A stretch of DNA of 6,227 bases from Mollicutes bacterium (GTDB lineage Bacteria > Bacillota_I > Bacilli_A > RF39 > UBA660): positions 1 to 6,227 of the forward strand of contig PWIL01000073.1 in the NCBI GenBank assembly GCA_003560455.1, written 5' to 3'. Numbering within the stretch: the first letter of the stretch is position 1; every line of letters begins with the position of its first letter. The position numbers and the translations under genes were made by a program. Positions 1-5,882 of the stretch are shown here, piece after piece. The notes under the pieces were generated by a model. The model was not told the DNA's origin. It worked only from the letters and a program-made list of their open reading frames with translations, and did not search any database.

Positions 1-156
1 AAAGAAGCTGAAGAAAAAGCTAGATTAGAAGCAGAACAAAAAGAAGCTGAAGAAAAAGCCAGATTAGAAGCAGAACAAAGAGAAACTGAAGAAAGAGCTA
101 AATTAGAAGCAGAACAAAGAGAAGCCGAAGAGAGAGCTAGATTAGAAGCAGAAGAA
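1..156 (+). repeat. 39-bp in-frame tandem repeat, four copies visible
   Basis: The copies lie at 1-39, 40-78, 79-117 and 118-156. The first two differ at a single third-codon position (gct/gcc at base 60). The third and fourth carry a few more substitutions, mainly Lys/Arg exchanges. The unit is 13 codons, so gain or loss of a copy keeps the frame. The array probably continues upstream of the window. Copy-number variation between strains is likely but cannot be seen here. Confidence 0.9.
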
Positions 157-549
157 CTAGCAAAAGAAAAAGAAAAAAAAGAAATAAAATTAGAAATGAT
201 GGCGCAGAAGGATGAAACATTAAATAGATTAAATGAATTAGCTGGAGTAGATAATGAAGAAACTAAAGGTTTAAAAAATTACTTAGATTATTTAAATCAA
301 AAAATTGCTCAGTTTGAACATGATAATGTAGTTGAATTACAAAAACCAAAACAGGAATTTATTAAAGAAAAAACTGAACCTGAAATTAAAGTTTCCTCGC
401 AAACCGATGAAAGTGAAGTTGGTTTGAGTGAAGAACAAATTTTTATGACTATTAATGAATTAGAACAAAGCATTAAAAAAGCAATAGTAGTTTTGGGAGT
501 ATTAAAAAAGCAAATGGAGTATAAAAAAGGAAAAAGTGCAAAATTTTAA
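1..549 (+). CDS. Charged helical repeat protein, C-terminal part (5' end outside window)
   Basis: The reading frame is open from base 1 to the TAA at 547-549 and gives 182 residues with no start in the window. I do not recognise the family. Residues 1-52 are four copies of a 13-residue unit (consensus K/R-E-A-E-E-K/R-A-R-L-E-A-E-Q), followed by a Lys/Glu-rich stretch to about residue 65. These predict a long, highly charged helix, either a coiled coil or a single alpha helix. After residue 66 the composition becomes more ordinary, with a probable second helical segment, an acidic linker around residues 105-130 and a C-terminal helix of about 40 residues ending in a basic tail. No membrane segment is seen in the visible part. 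The ATG at base 196 is internal: the repeat frame runs through it and no Shine-Dalgarno sequence precedes it. The gene is closed by its own terminator and is separate from the division operon. A structural or scaffold role is possible but not shown. Confidence 0.8.
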   Translation, partial: KEAEEKARLEAEQKEAEEKARLEAEQRETEERAKLEAEQREAEERARLEAEELAKEKEKKEIKLEMMAQKDETLNRLNELAGVDNEETKGLKNYLDYLNQKIAQFEHDNVVELQKPKQEFIKEKTEPEIKVSSQTDESEVGLSEEQIFMTINELEQSIKKAIVVLGVLKKQMEYKKGKSAKF

Positions 550-564
550 TAAATAATTAAATAT

Positions 565-597
565 AAAAAGCAATTTACATTAAATTGTTTTTTTTTT
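565..597 (+). terminator. Intrinsic terminator of the upstream gene
   Basis: A perfect 7-bp stem (571-577 with 581-587) encloses a 3-base loop. A G-T pair and a further A-T extension (565-570 with 588-593) lengthen it. It is followed by an uninterrupted run of ten T (588-597). The stem is A/T-rich, which fits the genome. It starts 16 bases after the stop at 547-549 and separates that gene from the mraZ promoter. Confidence 0.75.
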
Positions 598-608
598 GCA
601 AAAAATGC

Positions 609-637
609 TTTACAAAAGTGTTTTTTTAGCGTAAAAT
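609..637 (+). promoter_or_regulatory. Sigma-A-type promoter of the mraZ operon
   Basis: TTTACA at 609-614 (-35, 5 of 6 consensus) and TAAAAT at 632-637 (-10, 5 of 6) are separated by exactly 17 bases. Transcription should begin near 643-645, which leaves a leader of about 37 bases before the mraZ ATG. The promoter sits directly after the upstream terminator and directly before the AGTGG boxes, as expected for the start of a dcw operon. Confidence 0.75.
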
Positions 638-676
638 AGTGGTTGTAAGTGGCTAATAGTGGTAATAAGTGGGTGA
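637..676 (+). promoter_or_regulatory. MraZ operator: four AGTGG boxes with 10-bp period
   Basis: Four direct repeats of T/A-AGTGG occupy 637-646, 647-656, 657-666 and 667-676, with the GTGG cores starting at 639, 649, 659 and 669. A spacing of one helical turn puts all boxes on one face of the DNA. MraZ proteins are known to bind short GTG(G)-type direct repeats upstream of their own gene. The first box touches the -10 element and the rest cover the start site and leader, so binding would be expected to hinder transcription initiation (inference). The last box merges with the mraZ ribosome-binding region. A further AAAAGTG at 614-620 lies near the same register and may be a degenerate fifth site. 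Confidence 0.8.
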
Positions 677-680
677 TTAT

Positions 681-1112
681 ATGTTTATGGGTGAATATCA
701 TCATAATATTGATGATAAGGGAAGAATAATAATACCCTTTAAATTTCGACCTGATTTAGGTGAAAATTTTATCTTAACGCGGGGTCTTGATAATTGCTTA
801 TTTATTTATTCACAAAAAGAATGGCAAGAAATTATTGAAAAATATAAAAAATTACCAAATATCAAAGAAGCTAGAAATTTTATGCGTTTTTTTCTATCAG
901 GAGCAATTGAATGTGAACTTGATAAGCAAGGAAGAATAAAAGTCCCCAGTCCATTACGAAACTATGCTTCATTAAAAAAAGAATGTATTGTAATTGGCGT
1001 TAATGATCGTCTTGAAATATGGAGTAAAGAAAGATGGGAACAATTTATTTTAGAAAATGAAGATAATTTATCTGAAATGGCTGATTCCTTATTTGCAAGT
1101 GATTTCTCATGA
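681..1112 (+). CDS. mraZ: Transcriptional regulator MraZ
   Basis: MraZ is a DNA-binding protein of the AbrB/SpoVT fold that regulates the division and cell wall operon it heads. The protein is 143 residues, the usual length. It has two tandem swapped-hairpin domains, each with the D-x-x-G-R signature: residues 11-15 (DDKGR) and 81-85 (DKQGR). The conserved stretches LTRGLDNCLF (32-41) and FFLSGAIECELD (70-81) are also present. I chose ATG 681 because the family begins M-F-M-G-E. The GTG at 669 would add four residues but lies inside the last operator box. A sequence resembling AAGGAGGTGAT (667-677) just before ATG 681 can serve as the ribosome site. Its stop overlaps the rsmH start by four bases (ATGA). 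The AGTGG boxes upstream indicate autoregulation. MraZ represses in E. coli and activates in some Mollicutes. Box position here suggests repression. Confidence 0.96.
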   Translation: MFMGEYHHNIDDKGRIIIPFKFRPDLGENFILTRGLDNCLFIYSQKEWQEIIEKYKKLPNIKEARNFMRFFLSGAIECELDKQGRIKVPSPLRNYASLKKECIVIGVNDRLEIWSKERWEQFILENEDNLSEMADSLFASDFS

Positions 1113-2023
1113 AACATGAAAGTGTTTTACTAGAAGAAGTAATCGAGTCATTAAAATTAAAAAAAAATAGCATTGTGGTCGATGCAACACTAGGTTTAGG
1201 CGGTCATAGTAAAGCGATATTAAATGAAATTCCCCAAGGTTTTCTTTATTGTTTTGAACAAGATAGTCAAATCATAGAAGAAGCAAAAAATAAATTAAAA
1301 AAATTTAGCAATTATGAAATTATTAATCAAAACTTTGTATTAATAGTTGATGAATTAAAAAACAGAAATATTCAAACAGTTGATGCAATCTTATTTGATT
1401 TAGGTGTTTCCAGTCCCCAATTAGATAATGCCGAACGAGGTTTTTCTTATCAACAAGATGGTCCCTTAGATATGCGAATGAATCCTCAAAATGAAAAAAC
1501 CGCAGCTTGTATCATTAATAATTATTCAGAATCAGAATTAGTTAATATTCTATTTAAATATGGGGAAGAAAAATATGCTCGTTCAATTGTTAAAAATATT
1601 ATTAAAAAAAGAGAAAAACAACAAATTAAAACAACGGGTGAATTAAAGACTATCATTCAAGAAAGTGTACCAATGAAATATCGTCGTGAAAAACATCCTG
1701 CACGAAAAACATTTCAAGCAATTCGAATTGCGGTTAATGATGAATTATTAGTTTTAGAGAAAGCATTAAAAAAAAGTTTAGAATTGTTAAATAAAGAAGG
1801 GCGATTAGCAGTCATAACATTTCATTCACTTGAAGATCGAATTTGCCAAAAAATATTTAAACAAGTTTCACAAATTGATTCAAATCTAAAAAAATTACCA
1901 TTTATTCCGGAAAGTAAAAAACCAAAATTTAAAATTATTGGAAAAATAAGACCAAGTAAAGTAGAAATATTAAATAATAATCGTTCAAGAAGTGCAACTT
2001 TAAGAATTGTTGAAAGGATTTGA
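1109..2023 (+). CDS. rsmH: 16S rRNA (cytosine(1402)-N(4))-methyltransferase RsmH
   Basis: RsmH (formerly MraW) transfers a methyl group from S-adenosylmethionine to N4 of C1402 in the decoding centre of 16S rRNA. The 304-residue protein has the usual family length. The SAM-binding motif DATLGLGGHS is at residues 25-34, the acidic ribose-binding region FEQD at 49-52, the catalytic-side motif FDLGVSSPQLD at 96-106, and GPLDMRM at 118-124. ARKTFQAIRIAVNDEL, ITFHSLEDR and the C-terminal NNRSRSATLRI are also conserved. The ATG overlaps the mraZ stop (ATGA), with only a weak Shine-Dalgarno match upstream, so translation is probably coupled to mraZ. The stop is TGA, four bases before the ftsL start. 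No key residue is missing and nothing suggests transfer. Confidence 0.97.
   Translation: MKHESVLLEEVIESLKLKKNSIVVDATLGLGGHSKAILNEIPQGFLYCFEQDSQIIEEAKNKLKKFSNYEIINQNFVLIVDELKNRNIQTVDAILFDLGVSSPQLDNAERGFSYQQDGPLDMRMNPQNEKTAACIINNYSESELVNILFKYGEEKYARSIVKNIIKKREKQQIKTTGELKTIIQESVPMKYRREKHPARKTFQAIRIAVNDELLVLEKALKKSLELLNKEGRLAVITFHSLEDRICQKIFKQVSQIDSNLKKLPFIPESKKPKFKIIGKIRPSKVEILNNNRSRSATLRIVERI
2013..2018 (+). promoter_or_regulatory. Ribosome-binding site that sets the ftsL start
   Basis: AAAGGA lies inside the last codons of rsmH, nine bases before ATG 2028. It supports ATG 2028 over the in-frame TTG codons at 2007 and 2010, which have no such site and would extend the protein into rsmH. Confidence 0.6.
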
Positions 2024-2027
2024 TAAA

Positions 2028-2312
2028 ATGCGCAAAAGAAAAAAATTATCTAAAGGTGAAAGAATCTTATATTTCATGGGTTTTTTATCGGTTGTGTTGG
2101 TGTTGGTGGTTAAAATTTTTATTGGTGCGGGTATCGGTCATTATAGTATTTCAGTTGAGATTTTAAACAAACGAATTGCTAATCAAGAAAAGAAAAATGA
2201 AAGTTTAGTAATGCAAGTTGATGAGTTAACAGCATTTGATAATGTTAAAAAGGTTATTGATGAGATGGGTTTAACATATCACAACGAAAATATTATAATT
2301 ATTGATAGATAA
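2028..2312 (+). CDS. ftsL: Cell division protein FtsL-like
   Basis: This is a 94-residue bitopic membrane protein with a very basic cytoplasmic N-terminus (KRKK at residues 3-6), one hydrophobic segment at about 13-37, and a short extracellular part. The extracellular region at about 40-75 reads as a coiled coil (SVEILNKRIANQEKKNESLV). This is the architecture of FtsL, which forms the FtsQ/DivIB-FtsB/DivIC-FtsL complex and helps activate the septal PBP and FtsW. FtsL sequences diverge too much for a firm motif match, so the call rests on size, topology and position between rsmH and the PBP, where ftsL is normally found. The gap from rsmH is four bases. The stop codon overlaps the ribosome site of the next gene, so coordinated translation is likely. 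The annotated start is ATG 2028, not the upstream TTG. Confidence 0.85.
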   Translation: MRKRKKLSKGERILYFMGFLSVVLVLVVKIFIGAGIGHYSISVEILNKRIANQEKKNESLVMQVDELTAFDNVKKVIDEMGLTYHNENIIIIDR

Positions 2313-2323
2313 GGGGTTGCTTA

Positions 2324-4483
2324 ATGAAAAAAAAGAAGCCACTTTTTAAAAGAAAATTCTTTTTTTTAACCAGTTTAGTAATAATAGCAATGTTGCTGTT
2401 ATATTCGCGACTGGTTTTTTTGGCTGTTTCACCTACAATTGATGGCATTGAAATAAATCATTTTGCAAGACAAAGAAATATGGCGAATATTGAACTTCCG
2501 GCTAGGAGGGGCAATATATATGACCGAAATGGTTTAAATTTAGCAACGGCTGTTTCATCTTATACGGTAATTGCGTTTATTGATGAGAGTCGGACTAATA
2601 ATCTTAATCGCCCAAATCATGTGGTTGACAAAAGAATGACAGCAAGAACTTTAGCTCCAGTTTTAAATATGGAAGAAGATTATATTTATGGTTTATTAAA
2701 TCGTCGGGGTTATCAAGTTGAATTAGGTCCTGGGGGACGTGATATTAGTGAACTTTTAAAACGAGAAATTGAATCTTTAAATCTGCCCGGAATAGCCTTT
2801 TTAGAAAAACCAAGCCGCCATTATCCAAATGGTGATTTTGCTTCATATATTGTTGGTTATGTACGTCGTTTTGATGAAGAAGTGGTTAATAACGGAATTC
2901 GGCGATTTAATTATAATATTGTTGGAGAATTAGGGATTGAAGGTCTTTATAATGAAAAATTAAGTGGCGAACCAGGAAAACACATTTTTCAACGTGATCG
3001 TTTTGGCCACCGGATTCCCAATACACCTGAACAACGAATTGAAGCACAAGATGGTTATGATGTTTATTTAACAATTGATAATGGAATTCAAAGATTTTTA
3101 GAAGCTTCTGTCAAAGATGTCCAAAAAAATTATCAACCAGAATGGATCCAAATATCGGTTTTAGAAGCTAAAACTGGAAGATTATTGGGTAGTGCAACAA
3201 CGCCATCATTTAATCCAAATCGTTTAAACATTGTTAATTATGAAAACCCATTAACTACCTTTTTGTTTGAACCTGGCTCAACAATGAAAACATATACTTA
3301 TATGTGTGCGATGGAACATGGTTTGTATAATGAGCATGTAAAAGTTAAATCTGGACGAGTTCAAATTCATGATCGAACTGTTACTGATTGGCGGGTTGAA
3401 GGATTTGGTATGATTAATTTTGCTGAAGGATTTAAGCATTCTAGTAATGTGGCAGCGGTTAAATTGGTGCAAAGTTTATCACCTCAGCAATTAAGAGATT
3501 GTTTTTTGCGCTATGGTTTTGGTTCAAAAACAGATATTCAATTACCACGCGAATTAAATGGTCGCCTACCATTTACTAATCAAGTTGAAAAAGCAAATGC
3601 TGCTTTTGGTCAAGGGTTAACAACGACGGCAATTCAACATTTACAGGGCTTAACAATGATTGCTAATGATGGATATATGCTAAAGCCACATGTTATTGAT
3701 CGAATATATGATCCGAATAATAAAGAATATATTTATCAAGCAGAGATCGAAAAACAAGCAATTGTTGATCAAGAGATAGCAGAAAAAATGCAGGAATTGA
3801 TGCATCAGGTTATTTATGAAGAAGGGGGAACTGGTCGCTTGTATCGTGATAATAATTATTCGATTTTAGGCAAAACAGGTACAGCCGAAATTTTTGATAA
3901 TCAAAGAGGTCGTTATTTAACTGGTGATTATAATTATGTTTATTCTTTTGCTGGGATGTTTCCAGCTGATGATCCAGAAATTATAATTTATTCGGCAATG
4001 AAAAAGCCAACGTATGGTCGGCATTTAGGAATGCTATATGCCAATAATGAAATCATTGAAAATATTGGTAAATATTTAGGAATTGGTTATAAAAAAGAAG
4101 AAAACAATGCTTTTCATGCCTTTGAAGTAGAAAATTATATTAATCGTAATATTGATCAAGTTAAAAAGTTAAAAGAAGAATATACTGATTTTTCGGTGAT
4201 TATTATTTGTGATGGTAAGCGGGTAATTGATCAACGTCCCCACAGTGGTGCAAATCTTTTACCGAATGATAAATTGTTGATTTTAACTGAGGGTGAAGAG
4301 GTTTTCGTTCCTGATTTTAGGCATTGGTCAAGAAGACGGGTTCAGGACTTTGCAGAATTAACAAAAATTGATTATAATATAGATGGTTGGGGTTATGTTA
4401 AAACACAAAATATTGAATCGGGCACAATTTTAAATCGTGAAGATACATTTGAATTTTTATTAGAGTCAAAAATCTTTGAATAA
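2324..4483 (+). CDS. ftsI: Class B penicillin-binding protein (septal transpeptidase) with PASTA domains
   Basis: This D,D-transpeptidase cross-links septal peptidoglycan together with FtsW and FtsL and is the beta-lactam target (PBP2B/PbpB or PBP2x type). The 719-residue protein starts with a basic tail, then a membrane anchor at about 12-35. The class B pedestal domain follows, with ARRGNIYDRNG at 60-70. The transpeptidase domain covers about 245-590, with STMK at 319-322 (nucleophile S319, base K322), SSN at 373-375 and KTGT at 517-520, so all three catalytic motifs are intact. Two C-terminal PASTA-type domains lie at about 598-657 and 660-717; the second starts VPDF and has the typical alternating pattern but is divergent. 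A Shine-Dalgarno AAGGGG (2311-2316) overlaps the ftsL stop, and ATG 2324 follows seven bases later. The symbols pbpB or pbp2b would be equally suitable. The domain pattern favours the Bacillota vegetative septal enzyme over sporulation-specific SpoVD, but sequence alone does not settle this. Confidence 0.95.
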   Translation: MKKKKPLFKRKFFFLTSLVIIAMLLLYSRLVFLAVSPTIDGIEINHFARQRNMANIELPARRGNIYDRNGLNLATAVSSYTVIAFIDESRTNNLNRPNHVVDKRMTARTLAPVLNMEEDYIYGLLNRRGYQVELGPGGRDISELLKREIESLNLPGIAFLEKPSRHYPNGDFASYIVGYVRRFDEEVVNNGIRRFNYNIVGELGIEGLYNEKLSGEPGKHIFQRDRFGHRIPNTPEQRIEAQDGYDVYLTIDNGIQRFLEASVKDVQKNYQPEWIQISVLEAKTGRLLGSATTPSFNPNRLNIVNYENPLTTFLFEPGSTMKTYTYMCAMEHGLYNEHVKVKSGRVQIHDRTVTDWRVEGFGMINFAEGFKHSSNVAAVKLVQSLSPQQLRDCFLRYGFGSKTDIQLPRELNGRLPFTNQVEKANAAFGQGLTTTAIQHLQGLTMIANDGYMLKPHVIDRIYDPNNKEYIYQAEIEKQAIVDQEIAEKMQELMHQVIYEEGGTGRLYRDNNYSILGKTGTAEIFDNQRGRYLTGDYNYVYSFAGMFPADDPEIIIYSAMKKPTYGRHLGMLYANNEIIENIGKYLGIGYKKEENNAFHAFEVENYINRNIDQVKKLKEEYTDFSVIIICDGKRVIDQRPHSGANLLPNDKLLILTEGEEVFVPDFRHWSRRRVQDFAELTKIDYNIDGWGYVKTQNIESGTILNREDTFEFLLESKIFE

Positions 4484-4521
4484 TTATAAAAAAATTTTGT
4501 TCGGAATAGAAAGTGAGAATT

Positions 4522-5793
4522 ATGTCAAAAAGAATAAAAATATTGCAACAAAAATTATGGTTAAAAATTATTATTGCGATGGTCTTGGGAGTTGTAGTTG
4601 GCTTTGTTTTACAAAGTAATTTATTTGCTGAAAAAAATGCTTTAATTATTAGTAGTTGGTTAGCAATTCCTGGACATATGTTTTTAGCGGTAATTCAAAT
4701 GATTGTAATTCCGTTAATTTTTGCTTCAATTATTAAAGGTGTTGTGGCTAGTGGCAGTTTAGAAAAACTAAAGATTTTAGGAAGCCGTTTAGTTTTTTAT
4801 TTTTTGATGACAACAACTTTTGCGATTGTAATTGGTTTGTTTTTAGCGATGGTTATCCAGCCCGGTAATTATGTAACAACTGATTATCAAACAGAAAAAG
4901 ATTTAACATTAGAAGAAATTGGTGAAATTAATGCTGAAACATTACCTGAGTCAATTATCAATATTATTCCAACTAATCCATTAGGGTCGATGGTTGAGCG
5001 TGATATGCTAGCGGTTGTTATTTTTGCTATTATTTGTGGTTTAGCTTTAATTACGATGAGTTTAAAGCAAAGAAAACCATTGTTAAATTTAATGTCTTCA
5101 ATTCAAGAACTTTGTGTGACGATTGTTAAATGGGTTATGTTAATCGTTCCATTAGCGGTGTTTGGTTTATTGGTTGAAGCAACAACTACAATTGGTTTTG
5201 ATGTTTTAATTGGGATGAGTATTTATGTTTTAACGGTTATAATTGGTTTGATTATGATGGTAATTATTTATTTGTTTATTGTATTATTACTTGCTAAAAG
5301 AAATCCAAGTGAGTTTTTAAGAGATATTCGGGAAGTTCAATTATTGGCTTTTTCAACTTCCTCATCAGCCGCTGTCATGCCACTTTCAATGGAAGTAGCT
5401 GAAGAAAAGTTAGCGGTTAAACCAGGAATATCACAATTTTTAATTCCTTTAGGAACGACAATTAATATGGATGGTACTGCTTTATATCAAGCCGTTGCCA
5501 CCATCTTTTTAGCGCAAGTTTTTAATGTTGAATTAAATATTTTTGCGATTATTTTAATTTTAATTACAACCATTGGTGCTTCAGTTGGTTCGCCAGGAAC
5601 ACCAGGCGTTGGTATTATTATTTTAGGAATGGTTTTAATGAGTGTTGGTGTGCCAACGGTTGGAATTGCTTTAATTTTAGGAGTTGATCGAATTTTAGAC
5701 ATGTGTCGAACAGTTGTCAATGTAACCGGAGATTTAACAGCAAGTGTTGTGATGAATCATTTATTACGCAATAAAAGTATTTTTGAACATTAG
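4522..5793 (+). CDS. Dicarboxylate/amino acid:cation symporter (DAACS, SLC1 family)
   Basis: This membrane carrier should take up an acidic amino acid or C4-dicarboxylate with Na+ or H+. The 423-residue, highly hydrophobic protein has the SLC1 fold of GltPh. Residues from ATG 4522: hairpin HP1 with a serine-rich STSSSAA at 278-284, TM7 with NMDGT at 315-319 (cation site), HP2 GASVGSPGTPGVG at 352-364, and TM8 carrying D389, D393, R396, T397, N400 and D404 within GVDRILDMCRT and VVNVTGD. The Arg at the position of GltPh R397 and the Asp at D394 favour a substrate with an acidic side chain. HP1 lacks the Arg found just before the Ser triplet in GltPh. A GTG at 4513 would add three residues. ATG 4522 is preferred, with a weak GTGAG before it, but the choice is uncertain. 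No clear terminator lies in the short gap after ftsI, so readthrough from the mraZ promoter is likely. Confidence 0.93.
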   Translation: MSKRIKILQQKLWLKIIIAMVLGVVVGFVLQSNLFAEKNALIISSWLAIPGHMFLAVIQMIVIPLIFASIIKGVVASGSLEKLKILGSRLVFYFLMTTTFAIVIGLFLAMVIQPGNYVTTDYQTEKDLTLEEIGEINAETLPESIINIIPTNPLGSMVERDMLAVVIFAIICGLALITMSLKQRKPLLNLMSSIQELCVTIVKWVMLIVPLAVFGLLVEATTTIGFDVLIGMSIYVLTVIIGLIMMVIIYLFIVLLLAKRNPSEFLRDIREVQLLAFSTSSSAAVMPLSMEVAEEKLAVKPGISQFLIPLGTTINMDGTALYQAVATIFLAQVFNVELNIFAIILILITTIGASVGSPGTPGVGIIILGMVLMSVGVPTVGIALILGVDRILDMCRTVVNVTGDLTASVVMNHLLRNKSIFEH

Positions 5794-5809
5794 CTTTACA
5801 TAGTTAATT

Positions 5810-5835
5810 AAAATCTTAATCGCCCTTGATTTTTT
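5810..5835 (+). terminator. Weak candidate terminator after the symporter
   Basis: AAAATC (5810-5815) can pair with GATTTT (5828-5833) around a 12-base loop, ending in a run of six T (5830-5835). The stem is short and all but one pair is A-T, so this is a weak candidate. It overlaps the putative -35 box of the next gene. Confidence 0.3.
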
Positions 5836-5853
5836 CGGGGGGGGGGGTATAAT
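5826..5853 (+). promoter_or_regulatory. Promoter of the pilin-like gene with a G11 spacer
   Basis: A perfect -10 box TATAAT is at 5848-5853, and TTGATT at 5826-5831 is a -35 match of 4 of 6. The spacer is 16 bases, one below the 17-base optimum, and 11 of these bases are the poly-G run next to the -10 box. The start site should be near 5860, about 23 bases before the ATG. Length change in the G run would alter the spacer and so promoter strength. The -10 box is very convincing, the -35 box less so. Confidence 0.65.
5837..5847 (+). repeat. Homopolymeric G11 tract in a promoter spacer
   Basis: Eleven consecutive G directly abut the TATAAT box. In this AT-rich window no other G run exceeds about five. 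Such tracts are prone to slipped-strand mispairing during replication and to length errors in sequencing, so the exact count may differ within the population or be misread. Confidence 0.9.
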
Positions 5854-5870
5854 GAATTTATAAAAATAAA

Positions 5871-5876
5871 AAGGAG
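5871..5876 (+). promoter_or_regulatory. Strong ribosome-binding site of the pilin-like gene
   Basis: AAGGAG is six bases before ATG 5883. It is the best Shine-Dalgarno match in the window and fixes the start of the prepilin. Confidence 0.8.
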
Positions 5877-5882
5877 TTTGTA

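Noticed and set aside
196..549. Independent gene starting at ATG 196
   Set aside because: The same frame is open to base 1 through well-formed coding repeats, and no ribosome site precedes the ATG.
621..627. T7 run in the mraZ promoter spacer as a second phase-variation tract
   Set aside because: Seven T are common in this AT-rich DNA, and variable expression of an essential division operon would be unexpected.
669..680. GTG at 669 as the mraZ start
   Set aside because: It lies inside the fourth operator box, has no separate Shine-Dalgarno sequence, and adds four residues before the conserved family start M-F-M-G-E at ATG 681.
2007..2027. TTG at 2007 as the ftsL start
   Set aside because: It would overlap rsmH by 17 bases without its own ribosome site; AAAGGA at 2013-2018 points to ATG 2028.
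3278..3472. Minus-strand open frame of 64 codons inside ftsI
   Set aside because: It is antisense to the conserved transpeptidase domain, with no recognisable product and no convincing start signals.
5487..5720. Minus-strand open frame of 77 codons inside the symporter gene
   Set aside because: It mirrors the conserved TM7-HP2-TM8 coding region; its Ile/Pro/Lys-rich product is the complement of hydrophobic codons.
5837..5847. G-quadruplex formed by the G11 run
   Set aside because: An intramolecular quadruplex with usual loops needs separated G runs; a single G11 tract is better explained as a slippage-prone homopolymer.
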